DNA of 64,000 nt from SAR324 cluster bacterium (GCA_015231885.1 JADGAT010000005.1:40460-104459), one strand, 5' to 3'. Positions 37,200 to 47,335 are shown, numbered from the stretch's first letter. The notes: generated from the letters alone by a model not told the origin. Made by a program: numbers and translations.

Positions 37200-37601
37200 A
37201 TGCCAAATCAATACAGTGAACTAATTTCAGATTTTTTGGAAAATTGTGGAGAAGCAGAAAAAGGATTTATCAATGAGACAGAGTGGTGGATTATTAATGG
37301 CTCTGTAAAAGTTCAGATCTTTTTAACCTCAGAGGACGACGATGCCGAATTGATTGTCGCCTCCAATATATGTCGTCTGGAAAAAGACGTTCATACGGTA
37401 TACAAGTATGTCTTACAATTGAATGGAAGTTTTAAATTAAAAGGGGCGTCCTTTGGCATTCGAAATAAGCAGCTCATTCTTAGTTTTGTTCGTCCAGTAG
37501 AAGGCTTGGACCCAGAAGAACTGGAATGGATGATTGCCTGTATTGCTATCCTTGCTGATGAATATGATGACTTTTTGATTAGCAAATTTCAAATAGAGTA
37601 A
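37200..37601 (+). CDS. YbjN / type III secretion chaperone-like protein
   Basis: 133-residue small acidic cytoplasmic protein. The C-terminal half (LNGSFKLKGASFGIRN, RPVEGLDPEELEWMIACIAIL) follows the pattern of YbjN and CesT-like chaperone domains, which are mixed alpha/beta folds that bind protein partners. The client is unknown; the adjacent 868-residue protein is a candidate because it is the next gene on the same strand, 76 bases downstream. Confidence 0.65.
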   Translation: MPNQYSELISDFLENCGEAEKGFINETEWWIINGSVKVQIFLTSEDDDAELIVASNICRLEKDVHTVYKYVLQLNGSFKLKGASFGIRNKQLILSFVRPVEGLDPEELEWMIACIAILADEYDDFLISKFQIE

Positions 37602-37677
37602 TTTTTTAGACACTGACACATGTACTTTATGGAATTTCACCCAAGAAATTCATTCAATGTATAGAAAGGATTGATCC

Positions 37678-40284
37678 ATGCAATGGGTCACGAATCAATA
37701 TTATCCGCTCGTTAAATCACAAACAGGGGCAATACCTGCCGTTTCATCGCTTTTGCATGCCTATCCGCTCACAGGATCGTGCCTGGAAACTTTAGGAAAC
37801 AAACTGCTGCAAAGAGTTGAATTTGGTTTTTTTACGACAGGAGCTGAAATCATTCGACAGGGAGAATCAGGAAAAGATCTCTTTTTGTTATGCAGTGGTA
37901 TTGTGGATGTATTGGTTAATGGCCAAGTGGTGGTGGATATGGAATCCCCTGCACTTTTAGGAGACAAAGCGATTGTTGAGCCAGAATCAAAGCGTTCAGC
38001 AACCATTCGTGTGGGCAAGGGGGAAGATGTGCTCGTCATTAAAATTCCGATGGGATTGTTTATCCGAAATTTCAATGATTCAACAATCCCTGATAAAGAA
38101 TTCAGCCAGGAACTCAGTATTTTTTGTAACGTGTTCATGGGCATCCAAGAACGGCTGTTTCACTATATTTATCTTCAGCAAAATCTTTGGGAGGAGGTCA
38201 ATACGACCCTCGGTTTACTCAATGGACAGCTCATTGCCAAAGGGCTTGACAACAAAAAAGACATGAATTGGGATGCTGAAATATGGAATATGGTGAAAGA
38301 ATATATAGCTAAAAATATCAAATTTGTGCTGCCTGACCATATTCCACTCAATGCCAATACGTTTCGGGATATTCTCTGGCAGATTGTAGAAAATAAATTT
38401 CCCCGGAATGCATTTAAAGGAAAAGATGCGGATTACCTGACAAGTAAGCACTTGCTGATGAGAAGCTGGCTCACCCAGATTGGGGAATACGTCGCAAAAG
38501 AACTGCCGCCCGACAAATTGCCGTTCCACATAGGAGATATTGAGCTGTTCAATCCACGTAATTATCACATGAGGATGAGTAAATTGCTTCGCAGCGCAGA
38601 AAATAAATTTCCTCCGAAACAGACCAGTTCAGCCACAGTTGTAGAAAGCAAATCAGCTGCCATTCCTGCGATCAGTAGCTTTTTTGGAAAAGGAGAACGC
38701 TCCAACGAGTTTGAAATCACACGATATTTTTCTTCTTTCGAACAAATTTTTTCTATCAAACACCCAAATCGTATGATGTCCCAAATTGGACAGCGCACGG
38801 CTTTGATTACAGCAGAGTGTGAAAATCAGTTCAATGCGTCTGTTGCCACAATGCAAAAGTTTCTGGAAAAAGCAAAAAGTAAATCTATTGCTCCTGCACC
38901 AAAGCAAGAAGTGGATACCGAAGCCGTAAACCGCCAAATTCAGAAACACACAAGCGCATTGCTCCGGGGATTCACTGCCTATAACCGGCAGCCTCATATG
39001 ATTACAGACAAACATCTGGGAGAAACCATGTACGTCCAGGGGATGGTGCCCACGATTGACGAACTCATTAAGTGCTCTGCCGCACGATCAACTAGAGCAG
39101 AATTGGAGCGTGCTTTTCAGTTTTTGCAAAAAATGTTTGTGACAGGAAATCTGCCTCCCCGCTTCATCAAGCGCAATATGTTCATATGCGAGTCTCAGCA
39201 GTCGGATATCATTCCTTACAAAGAGTTGAAAAAACACTATTGGATGCCTATTTCACGAGATATCCGATTGATGAACCATTCCGATCCAATGGCAACGCTC
39301 GAACCAGGAACATTAATAGGTGGCCCCGGATGGGAACGGGAACAACTCGACTCTGACGAATCAGGGGATGACTTTTATCTCAAAATGCCGGAACGCCGTA
39401 AAAATTCTCCGGGAGATCATGTTTTCTTATTATTTCTTTTTCCCTCTACAGAATTTGGATGGGAGCTTGATAACGAAACTTCCCCTGAACGATTTCTCAA
39501 AGAATACCTGCCTCCGATGCAGTGGTTCCTCAATAAACATGTTGAATACCTCTCAATTCTTCTCAAACATAGAGATCATGATTTTCAGCAATGGTTTGAA
39601 ATCGTACAAGTGGTCCACTTAGAGAAAATGATCAAAGAGTTTGAAAACACTCAAACTCTGTTGACTCCCCAACAAGTCCAAGGTGTCGGTAATTTGCTGA
39701 AGACATCCATTGGGCTTGAACTCGATCCCCAAACCAAGGTATATTCCAGTCAATTGTCTAAAAAAATCTATAACCATATTTTACGAAAAATGGGGGAAGA
39801 TTTTCCACAAATGGCTGTAGAAGAACGGAGCAACAAATCGTACACAAAATGGAGATTTGTACTCAGTGAAATCACCAAAAGCATGGATCAGTTTGGATCA
39901 GGAAAAAATGATGCAGGTGTTTATACCCCGAAACCTATTTTTGATATTATTAGCACTGAGCTGCAATATTTAGCTGCAACTTATTTAGGAGAACAGGATA
40001 ATAAATTCACTAAAATAACTGAACAACATCCTGATTTCAACTTTACTGGTATGCTGCAATCAGCATCAAATATGGCATCGCAAAAGAAAATAGCAATTTT
40101 TCGTCTGGCAACCAAAATATTTGAAGAACATATCTGTCAGCTAATACAGGAAGCCAAAGAATGCCACATGCGCTTAGAAAAGATCAAGGCACAGCGTCCG
40201 CAGTCAGGAGGAGAAGCGGATAAATTAGAAATGATTAAAGGAGAAATAGAAAAACTTACACAAATACTCAAGCCTGCCCGTTAA
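37678..40284 (+). CDS. Large protein with N-terminal cyclic-nucleotide-binding domain
   Basis: 868 residues. Residues ~45-135 form a cNMP-binding domain (FFTTGAEIIRQGESGKDLF, SGIVDVLVNGQVV, LLGDKAIVEP). The remaining ~700 residues are alpha-helical, charged and soluble with no recognised domain. There is no membrane segment, DNA-binding domain or kinase motif. The phosphate-binding cassette reads PESKRSATIRV, which lacks the canonical RxA order but retains an Arg. It stands between the YbjN-like gene and a lipoprotein and GT-C-like gene, all on one strand. Confidence 0.7.
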   Translation: MQWVTNQYYPLVKSQTGAIPAVSSLLHAYPLTGSCLETLGNKLLQRVEFGFFTTGAEIIRQGESGKDLFLLCSGIVDVLVNGQVVVDMESPALLGDKAIVEPESKRSATIRVGKGEDVLVIKIPMGLFIRNFNDSTIPDKEFSQELSIFCNVFMGIQERLFHYIYLQQNLWEEVNTTLGLLNGQLIAKGLDNKKDMNWDAEIWNMVKEYIAKNIKFVLPDHIPLNANTFRDILWQIVENKFPRNAFKGKDADYLTSKHLLMRSWLTQIGEYVAKELPPDKLPFHIGDIELFNPRNYHMRMSKLLRSAENKFPPKQTSSATVVESKSAAIPAISSFFGKGERSNEFEITRYFSSFEQIFSIKHPNRMMSQIGQRTALITAECENQFNASVATMQKFLEKAKSKSIAPAPKQEVDTEAVNRQIQKHTSALLRGFTAYNRQPHMITDKHLGETMYVQGMVPTIDELIKCSAARSTRAELERAFQFLQKMFVTGNLPPRFIKRNMFICESQQSDIIPYKELKKHYWMPISRDIRLMNHSDPMATLEPGTLIGGPGWEREQLDSDESGDDFYLKMPERRKNSPGDHVFLLFLFPSTEFGWELDNETSPERFLKEYLPPMQWFLNKHVEYLSILLKHRDHDFQQWFEIVQVVHLEKMIKEFENTQTLLTPQQVQGVGNLLKTSIGLELDPQTKVYSSQLSKKIYNHILRKMGEDFPQMAVEERSNKSYTKWRFVLSEITKSMDQFGSGKNDAGVYTPKPIFDIISTELQYLAATYLGEQDNKFTKITEQHPDFNFTGMLQSASNMASQKKIAIFRLATKIFEEHICQLIQEAKECHMRLEKIKAQRPQSGGEADKLEMIKGEIEKLTQILKPAR

Positions 40285-40408
40285 ACTTGCTCTTGTTTTT
40301 TTACCGCAATTGGTCCGAGAAATGTATTCCTTTGAACCAGATTGCCATCAACCTTGTCCTTAATTTTCGAGTAACTTTTCTCAACGATATATAGAAGAAA
40401 GTAAAATT

Positions 40409-41446
40409 ATGAAATATAAGCATTTCTGGAAAATTGGATGGATCGGTTTGATCGGCAGCTTGATTTTAATCATCTGGGGATGTGGGGACATTGTACCAGA
40501 AGATGAAGCCACTTCAGGGTGTTCCAGCGCACTCAATGACAGGGATTATGACACAGCCATCAGTAAGTGTTCAGGCCGAGCTGATTTGGCAGCCGCCTAC
40601 ATGGGAAAAGCTGGATACGATATCATCAATCTACTGGATGCTTCTGGAAAATCGGTAAAGGCCATTACGGATACCAGTGCTACGAATGTATTGGGTTCTG
40701 AAAATGTAGGATTTGCTTTCAGTATCAACGCTTTGAAACTCAGTGAAAGTGATATTCCTGATGAGACACAACGGCAAACTGCAATGGAGGATTCCAAAGA
40801 AGCTCTGGAAGAAGTGATCGATTTGTTTGATGGAGCAACGGATCAATCAGGCAGTGAGCTGGTGTTAGAAACATTTGCCACCATGTTTGCCGTGAGCCTG
40901 GAAATGGTGCTGTTGCTGGATATAGGAATTGCAACCACCCTCTCCATTTCTGATGGCAGTTTGGCAACAACCTTTATCGCCAACACCGGAAACCATCTGA
41001 TTACCGATGACAGTTCCATCACTTCTTACGTAGATACGACAAGTTTGGCAGATAGCTCCAACACCGTAGGAGTTGTGATGAAAAAATTAGATGGCCGTAT
41101 CTGGGAAAAAGAACAAAACCTGGCTCTATTCTACGATTCCTTCAATCTTTCTGCAACAACCAAAGCAGCACTTGGAACCAGTGATGACACGTTGGACATG
41201 CACGGCAATTTGTCTGCTGTGTGCCGGAGTTTCAGCGATACCAAAAATTCAACAGATCCTCCTGGCCGGGGTGTGCTGACACTGATCGGAAAATTGTCAT
41301 CAGTTGCCACAAAATTTGCAGCAGCGTTTTCAGATGCCGAATCTGATGCGGCAGGAGAAGTGGATGACTTGACCACTACAGTTGATGCACTGGAGGATAC
41401 AATTAATACGGCATGTACACTGAAAGATTCGATAACAGAAATTTAA
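40409..41446 (+). CDS. Hypothetical lipoprotein
   Basis: 345 residues. The signal sequence (KIGWIGLIGSLILIIWGC) ends in a lipobox-type cysteine followed by GDIVPEDEATSGC. The mature protein is helical and acidic, with long Ser/Thr/Ala stretches; it resembles TPR-like or coiled helical lipoproteins but no family is assigned. It is followed after six bases by the membrane protein at 41453. Confidence 0.7.
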   Translation: MKYKHFWKIGWIGLIGSLILIIWGCGDIVPEDEATSGCSSALNDRDYDTAISKCSGRADLAAAYMGKAGYDIINLLDASGKSVKAITDTSATNVLGSENVGFAFSINALKLSESDIPDETQRQTAMEDSKEALEEVIDLFDGATDQSGSELVLETFATMFAVSLEMVLLLDIGIATTLSISDGSLATTFIANTGNHLITDDSSITSYVDTTSLADSSNTVGVVMKKLDGRIWEKEQNLALFYDSFNLSATTKAALGTSDDTLDMHGNLSAVCRSFSDTKNSTDPPGRGVLTLIGKLSSVATKFAAAFSDAESDAAGEVDDLTTTVDALEDTINTACTLKDSITEI

Positions 41447-41452
41447 ATCGCT

Positions 41453-43453
41453 TTGGACCAACTGATTTTATCAATAAAAAAACACGCTTTCGTGTTTTTC
41501 AGCTTAACCTTTCTCTGGATTTCTGAAGACCTTCCTGATTTTTTACTAACACACGAATGGAATCGTCTGTTTTATTTTTCAACCTTACTCTATAGTTTGA
41601 GTATGGTATGGAGCATTATTTATACAGGCGAAATGCTTCGGCAGTTCATTCTACGTCGTCATTGGATAAATAACTTCTATCCCGGAATGAATTGGGTCAT
41701 CTCCCAACTTCTTGGTATTGTGTTATTTGGCAACGTCGCCATCATTGGGGCAATATTATTTATTGCAAATCCTCTAAGCTATAAATTATTTTTTACAGGC
41801 ACTGTCCTGTTGGCAACTTTCTCTGTCACACCAAAACAAATCACTCTTCCTTTTCGCAGGCTTCATCGTTTTTATAAACAACAATCCATCCCTAGCTGGA
41901 TTTGGTGGTTGCCGGTACTTACTTTTAGTTTCCGATACTTGACCACATTTCTTCCAGTGAATGGAACAGAGCAGCTTCATAATACCCTTCCCTTTGCCAA
42001 GTATTTGTTTCGAGGCATTGATTTCAATCAGTATAATCTGGATACACATTTTTTATTATTAGGCACTTACGAAACATTTGGTGTATTCATTCGGGCCTTT
42101 TTAATGAACGATTTTGCCTACCACATTGTTGCACAACAGATTACTTTTTCCTTAACCATTGGAGGCATGGTTCTGTTATTAGGAACCGTTCCTTGGATAT
42201 TGAGAAAAATTCCAGGATTGGCTGTATGTTTTTTAGCATGGCCCACCATGCTGAATTTCGCACCAAGTGATACCATCGCTTTTAAACCAGATTGGATTGG
42301 CGTGATTGCTGCGGGCGTTGCAACGGCCGCACTTATCCGGCAGTGGCTGAGTCCCCACCCAGCAACACAAAAAAATTGCATGATTGCTGTCGTCATGTTT
42401 TCCTCGTTTGCCATCAGCTCCAAATTGACAGCTTTGCCTTACATCATGTTTCTATTGCCCACTTCTGTCTTACTGTCGATGCAGCAGCAAAAAAAAATTA
42501 CTTTTTCCCATTTTTTGATGCCAGCTTTATTTTTCTTGTTATGCCTGCCATTTTTAGGAAAAAATTTTCTTTGGCTTGGCAACCCTGTATTTCCAGGTTT
42601 TCAACACATGTTTCCCAAACTGGAGCGATTGGCAGACACCATGAACTTCAACACCTTTCAAATCAATAAAAATACACAAAAAATTCCAGAACTCATGGAC
42701 TATCTGCAAGGATATTTACGATTTTGGCGCTACCACCCGGAATTTTCAGTACCCCTTGTGATGTTTATCGTTTTATTAAAGAAAACACTGTGGAATAAGC
42801 CTGCTCTGACCACATTAGGATTCTTTTGTGTCTACATCACGTTCATGTCATTTTTCTTTTACCCGGGAATTTATCAGAGGTATGTGGCCTTTGCCTACAT
42901 TCTGCTCATCACATTGAGTGTTTTTGTATTCCTCCAATTTTACCAGCATGAACCAGTCCAATGGATACGCCGAACTCTTATAGGATTTGCCTTGTTGATG
43001 GCAACCCATTCCTATGTGGATGCAAACCTTCAAAGAGCGTTGCCATTGTGGTGGACAGGCATCTCTCCAAAAGAATACAGAATACAGCACGATTCTGTGG
43101 ATCATATGTATTTTGAACTCAATGAACGGTGTACCGATATCGGTCGGGTATTTAATTACAAGTGGCGTAATTATTTTTATGCAAACTTTGATGTCGTCAA
43201 TTTGGAAGATTTGATGGGCTGGGCTTCTATTCACAAACCTGGATTTTACAATAAATACAATGTCAACTTTCTCATCACCCCCAATGCGGGCCCCAAATAT
43301 AAATACCTGATGAGTTTTTCAGATCCCTGGTTCATAGAAAATTTTTCTGTAGTTTATCAATTCAAAGACCTGCTATTGTGGCAACGCAATCATTTCAATA
43401 ACTGCCACACTCCGTTTCAGAAGGTAGTTTCTGACAGTTTTCCAGTAGAATAA
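41453..43453 (+). CDS. Polytopic membrane protein, possible GT-C-type glycosyltransferase
   Basis: 666 residues with about 12 membrane helices. The hydrophobic layout, a loop after the first third containing an acidic residue (LFRGIDFNQYNLDTHF) and a C-terminal soluble region of ~130 residues resemble GT-C glycosyltransferases that use polyprenyl-phosphate sugars. The start is TTG 41453 with no clear ribosome-binding site, so the N-terminus is uncertain. Its 3' end overlaps the convergent MFS gene by 37 bases. Confidence 0.55.
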   Translation: MDQLILSIKKHAFVFFSLTFLWISEDLPDFLLTHEWNRLFYFSTLLYSLSMVWSIIYTGEMLRQFILRRHWINNFYPGMNWVISQLLGIVLFGNVAIIGAILFIANPLSYKLFFTGTVLLATFSVTPKQITLPFRRLHRFYKQQSIPSWIWWLPVLTFSFRYLTTFLPVNGTEQLHNTLPFAKYLFRGIDFNQYNLDTHFLLLGTYETFGVFIRAFLMNDFAYHIVAQQITFSLTIGGMVLLLGTVPWILRKIPGLAVCFLAWPTMLNFAPSDTIAFKPDWIGVIAAGVATAALIRQWLSPHPATQKNCMIAVVMFSSFAISSKLTALPYIMFLLPTSVLLSMQQQKKITFSHFLMPALFFLLCLPFLGKNFLWLGNPVFPGFQHMFPKLERLADTMNFNTFQINKNTQKIPELMDYLQGYLRFWRYHPEFSVPLVMFIVLLKKTLWNKPALTTLGFFCVYITFMSFFFYPGIYQRYVAFAYILLITLSVFVFLQFYQHEPVQWIRRTLIGFALLMATHSYVDANLQRALPLWWTGISPKEYRIQHDSVDHMYFELNERCTDIGRVFNYKWRNYFYANFDVVNLEDLMGWASIHKPGFYNKYNVNFLITPNAGPKYKYLMSFSDPWFIENFSVVYQFKDLLLWQRNHFNNCHTPFQKVVSDSFPVE

Positions 43454-44592
43454 ATTAAAGGAACTACCAGCAATGTCGCACAAAAAGCAATGATTCCGAT
43501 AATTGATATCCCATGAATGACTCCATTTTTTAGGGTCAACAGCGGTGTGGACCATATCCCCCCCAATCCCATGGAAAGGTTCATGACAATCATACTCATG
43601 GACATCAAGCGGCCACGCATGTAAATGGGCACCGTTTCTGTTAACATCAATTGAAACGCAGGCATCCGGAAAGATCCACCAAACATCAAACATGCCATAA
43701 AAACCCATGAGAATGCGACCGGATAAGAAAGATTGGTAAACAGCAGCAAAGTAATCCCCATAATTATCGAACCCAGGCTCACCACACCAGGCTTGGAAAT
43801 ATACTTCAACGCCTGAGGAGAGAGCTGATTTCCAATAATTCCTCCTACCCCTCCCAGCATATAACAAAAACCCACCTGCGTTGTGCTCATCCCCATGTTT
43901 ATGGTCAGCCACGGACCAAGGTTCGGAACCAGTCCAAAGAGTCCTGCCAGCATAAAAAAACTGGTATAAAAAAGCTTTCTAATTTCTTTAAATTTCCACA
44001 ATTTGAGCAGTTCCACATATTGGGGAAAAATAAGGCCATGCTCTATTCCTGTCTCAACAGGGCGCATCCTGTAAATCCCAAACCAGCAAAACAGAGCGGC
44101 AAAAGCCACTGCATAAAAAGAAGCCTCCCATGAAAAAAAATCTCCAATCCAGGCACCAAAAGGCACACCCAGAATCGAGGAAATCGCAAAACCCAGCATT
44201 ACCAGTGTAATGGCCTTGGCTCGTTTTTCCCCATCAAACAGATCGCCTGTATAGGCTATTGCATTGGGCATGATCGGACCACCAAAAAAGCCCGACAAAA
44301 TGCGAAATGTGAACATGGTGAACACATCAAACGAAAGAGCACATCCAAGGGTGGAAAGAAAAAAACCGCCAGCCAGTACAAGCAATATCTTTTTGCGCCC
44401 CCATCGGTCAGAAAAAGGAGCTGTGATAAAAGCCGAGCATGCTGCTGTCAAGGGATAGACGGCGATGAGATACCCACTGTTTTCCAAAGACAGCCCAATG
44501 GACTCCGAGATAGTCGGGCTCAATGGCACCATCATCAGATGGTCCATAAACACGAGGAAAAGGACCAAAAAAACTGGCAATATTTGAAACAA
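43417..44592 (-). CDS. MFS transporter (drug-efflux-like)
   Basis: 391 residues and ~12 membrane helices. The loop-2 motif GLSLENSG...APFSDRWGRKKILL is the MFS signature, and PLTAACSAFITAPFSDRWG plus FGGPIMPNAIAYTGDLF fit the DHA1 drug:proton antiporter group. The start is TTG 44592, preceded by AGGAG four bases upstream. The STAS gene lies 34 bases upstream on the same strand. Confidence 0.85.
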   Translation of the reverse strand: MFQILPVFLVLFLVFMDHLMMVPLSPTISESIGLSLENSGYLIAVYPLTAACSAFITAPFSDRWGRKKILLVLAGGFFLSTLGCALSFDVFTMFTFRILSGFFGGPIMPNAIAYTGDLFDGEKRAKAITLVMLGFAISSILGVPFGAWIGDFFSWEASFYAVAFAALFCWFGIYRMRPVETGIEHGLIFPQYVELLKLWKFKEIRKLFYTSFFMLAGLFGLVPNLGPWLTINMGMSTTQVGFCYMLGGVGGIIGNQLSPQALKYISKPGVVSLGSIIMGITLLLFTNLSYPVAFSWVFMACLMFGGSFRMPAFQLMLTETVPIYMRGRLMSMSMIVMNLSMGLGGIWSTPLLTLKNGVIHGISIIGIIAFCATLLVVPLIYSTGKLSETTF

Positions 44593-44626
44593 TTTACTCC
44601 TGTAGCAGGCAAAGAGGGGGAATATT

Positions 44627-44977
44627 TTATGAATTTTTTTGTCTGAGATGCTCCAATGCTTCTATTTCTGTCTGAAAAATAGAAAACATCTGATCCATGC
44701 TGACTGCTGTCAAAACATTGGAAACAACGATACTTGGTTGACAAATCGCAAATCCGATTTGTTTTTGGAGGGTCGTTTGATAAAGCAATTTGACCGTTCC
44801 TAATCCAGAAGAAGCAATGCTCGTTACTTGCTCCAAATTCAATATCAAGCCTGCAGGATGCATTTCATCAAATGATGTCGCCATGAATGAAACCAACTCT
44901 TCTATCTCTTGATGTGCAAAATTACCTTCTACTGATATCATGCAAATATCATCTTGCATTCGATATTGAACTCCCAT
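44627..44977 (-). CDS. STAS-domain protein (anti-sigma-factor antagonist-like)
   Basis: 116 residues from ATG 44977, which has AGGA upstream. The sequence follows the SpoIIAA-type STAS fold: CMISVEGNFAHQEIEELVSF, LILNLEQVTSIASSGLGTVK with the Ser-Ser-Gly phospho-acceptor region, then KQIGFAICQPSIVVSNVL. It is a likely partner-switching regulator, although no anti-sigma kinase gene is adjacent. The open frame extends further upstream to 45133, but that extension is translated from a dispersed repeat and is unlikely to be genuine. Confidence 0.85.
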   Translation of the reverse strand: MGVQYRMQDDICMISVEGNFAHQEIEELVSFMATSFDEMHPAGLILNLEQVTSIASSGLGTVKLLYQTTLQKQIGFAICQPSIVVSNVLTAVSMDQMFSIFQTEIEALEHLRQKNS

Positions 44978-44997
44978 ATATCCTACATAATTGATTA

Positions 44998-45155
44998 AGG
45001 AATGCTCAAACAATAACTTAGCAAATCTACTTGTCTTTTCAACGATCTTCTGCGTTGCTTTACCAGTGACATAGCAAGCTATGCGCCCGATAAAACGCCT
45101 TGAACCTCGATGAAAATCCTGCGTAACTTTCACATGTTATTATTTTCATTTTCCT
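44998..45155 (+). repeat. MITE-like 158-bp palindromic repeat, copy 2
   Basis: 158 bp, AGGAATGCTCAAACAATAAC to ATTTTCATTTTCCT, very close to copy 4 (52299). It begins 20 bases upstream of the STAS start, so it may carry or disrupt that gene's promoter. The flanks are TTA on the left and TATAG on the right, consistent with TA-rich target preference. Confidence 0.92.
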
Positions 45156-45269
45156 ATAGTTTATTGAAAACGATGCTCAGTTGAAATCATGAACCATCTT
45201 AGCTGATATATATTTTCCGTCAAGCGATTCCACGCTATAATGACGACATCATCATCAAAAGAGTTACCA

Positions 45270-45818
45270 ATGGGTCTCATTTCATCCGTATTCATTGCAA
45301 CCAGCCTGGATGGTTTCATTGCCAGAACCGATGGTAGCCTCGATTGGCTGGATAAAGCAAATGCTAACGTTCCCGCAGGAGAAGACTGCGGTTATCATGT
45401 TTTCATGGAATCGATCGATGTTCTGGTGATGGGCCGAAACACATACGAAAAAGTACGTTCTTTCGGAGGGTGGCCTTACGGCAGCAAGCCCGTAGTCGTG
45501 CTAAGCAGCAATACCATTAAAATTCCCGAGGACCTGTCACAAACAGTTTCATGTTCTTCCGAATCCCCCAAAGCATTATGTGAGTGCTTAACTCAAGAGG
45601 GAGCAAAACGGCTGTATGTTGATGGCGGAATCACCATTCAACGCTTCCTTGCTGAAAACCTGATCAATGATTTCACCATTACGGTCATTCCTGTCATTCT
45701 AGGCAATGGCATCTCTTTATTTGGAAAATTGGAGGCCGATATTTCGCTCAGGCATATCACAACAAAAGCCTACGATTGGGGTTTTGTTCAATCAACCTAT
45801 GAGGTTGTGAGAACTTAA
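45270..45818 (+). CDS. Dihydrofolate reductase/RibD C-terminal-family reductase
   Basis: 182 residues. Visible family elements are FIATSLDGFIARTDGSLDWL at the N-terminus, VLVMGRNTYEKVRSF in the NADPH-binding region and KRLYVDGGITIQRFLAENLI near the end. This is the YyaP/RibD_C branch rather than classical FolA. The start is ATG 45270; a start at 45240 adds ten residues. Function within the branch is unknown. Confidence 0.85.
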   Translation: MGLISSVFIATSLDGFIARTDGSLDWLDKANANVPAGEDCGYHVFMESIDVLVMGRNTYEKVRSFGGWPYGSKPVVVLSSNTIKIPEDLSQTVSCSSESPKALCECLTQEGAKRLYVDGGITIQRFLAENLINDFTITVIPVILGNGISLFGKLEADISLRHITTKAYDWGFVQSTYEVVRT

Positions 45819-45841
45819 AAAGGGAATTGGCCTGGATGAAT

Positions 45842-45880
45842 AGTATGGTACTCAGTGGAGACCCGGCTGAGTACCATACT
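45842..45880. terminator. Stem-loop between the reductase gene and the TRAP cassette
   Basis: AGTATGGTACTCAG pairs perfectly with CTGAGTACCATACT over 14 bp around an 11-base loop. No T-run follows on either side, so it may be a factor-assisted or bidirectional terminator between the convergent genes. Nothing else is seen in the 176-base gap. Confidence 0.5.
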
Positions 45881-45994
45881 TGGAGGAAAGTCTGGTTCAA
45901 ATGATTAGGAGTGAATCAAATGATGTTGTCTACTTGTTAGTAACACCTCCGAGAATAAAGTTCATATTTTTTTGAAAAAACCTCTGGGTCTTGG

Positions 45995-47335
45995 TTATCT
46001 GCCAAAGAACAAGTCAGGCAGGTAAGTGATGATCTGCGGAAATAATATCATCATGGCCAAGCCGATCAACTGAATGGCGACAAACGGCAGAATCCCCTTA
46101 TAGATATCCCCCATGGTGTACTCCGGCGGAGCCACCCCTTTGAAATAGAACAGGGCGTAACCGAAGGGTGGTGTTAAAAAGGACGTCTGCAGGTTGACGC
46201 AAACCAGCATGGCGAACCAGAGAGGGTCGAACCCGAGATCGCTGGCGATCGGGGTGAAAATCGGTACTACAACCAGCAGGATGGCCGCCCAGTCGATAAA
46301 CATTCCCATCATGAACACCACCAGCATCATGATCGCCAGGACAACGTATTCGTGGACATCCATGCCGAGCAGATGATCGGCGACCACGTCACCGCCACCA
46401 ACCGACAAGAAAACCACGGAGAACAGTTTGCCTCCAACGAACAGCAGCATAATCATCGCTGTGGTGCGCAGGGTCGCCTCGCAGGCCAGACTCAAAACCT
46501 CAAAGTTTAATTTTTTGTTGAACAGTGCCAGTACCATGGCGCCGATACAGCCGAGAGCGGCTGCTTCGGTCGGAGTGGCGACACCGGCCAAGATGGTTCC
46601 CATGACCGTCAAAATTAGACCGAAAGGAGGGACAAAGTTCTTGGCCGTCATCATCACTTTTTCGGCGGTAGTTGCAGTGCGTTCGTTCTCGGGAATCGGG
46701 GGGCCTAGTTTTGGGTTGATGGTGCAGCGAATTGAGACATAGCCGAGATAAAGGCTGGAGAGTAAAATTCCGGGTAAAATGGCGCCTGCAAACAGGTTGC
46801 CGACCGATGTTTCTTTCATTCCAGTCAGGCCCCCGTAAACCACCAGCATGATACTTGGTGGAATTAGAATGCCGAGGGTGCCGGAAGAGCAGATGATGCC
46901 CGACGCCATACCTCGATTATAACCGCGTCGCAGCAGCGCCGGACCGGCCATCAGTCCCATAGCGACAACAGAAGCGCCAATGATCCCGGTTGTTGCAGCA
47001 AATACTGTCGAAACGACGATGACTGCCATTCCAAGGCCGCCGCGCAGTCCGCCGAGTACAATGTAAAGAGCATCGAACAAGCCTTCGGAGACCTTTGATC
47101 GATCAAGTATCTGTGCCATAAAAATAAACAGCGGTATCGCCACCAGGACATAGTTCTGGAAAATGCCCCAGCTGTTGTTGACGAACAGATCGAGAAGCGA
47201 GGCGACTTGAAAGCCATTGTCGATCAGACCGTAAATGGTGGCGACTCCGGCCAGGGTAATTGCCAGGGGATGGCCTAGGGCAATCGAAGCCATCAGTGTA
47301 ACGAACATCAGTGTTGTAAGGATTTCTGCTGACAT
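45995..47335 (-). CDS. dctM: TRAP transporter large permease DctM
   Basis: 446 residues from ATG 47335, with GGAG five bases upstream; ~12 membrane helices. Family segments include ILIPPSIMLVVYGGLTG, GVATPTEAAALGCIGA and FVNLQTSFLTPPFGYALFY-type sequence. It forms the transport channel with DctQ and takes substrate from DctP. The gene is visibly richer in G and C than its neighbours, as are dctQ and dctP. Confidence 0.95.
   Translation of the reverse strand: MSAEILTTLMFVTLMASIALGHPLAITLAGVATIYGLIDNGFQVASLLDLFVNNSWGIFQNYVLVAIPLFIFMAQILDRSKVSEGLFDALYIVLGGLRGGLGMAVIVVSTVFAATTGIIGASVVAMGLMAGPALLRRGYNRGMASGIICSSGTLGILIPPSIMLVVYGGLTGMKETSVGNLFAGAILPGILLSSLYLGYVSIRCTINPKLGPPIPENERTATTAEKVMMTAKNFVPPFGLILTVMGTILAGVATPTEAAALGCIGAMVLALFNKKLNFEVLSLACEATLRTTAMIMLLFVGGKLFSVVFLSVGGGDVVADHLLGMDVHEYVVLAIMMLVVFMMGMFIDWAAILLVVVPIFTPIASDLGFDPLWFAMLVCVNLQTSFLTPPFGYALFYFKGVAPPEYTMGDIYKGILPFVAIQLIGLAMMILFPQIITYLPDLFFGR

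Noticed and set aside
43373..43912. 179-codon minus-strand frame overlapping the MFS gene
   Set aside because: Out of frame with the MFS protein and with no membrane-protein pattern of its own; a shadow.
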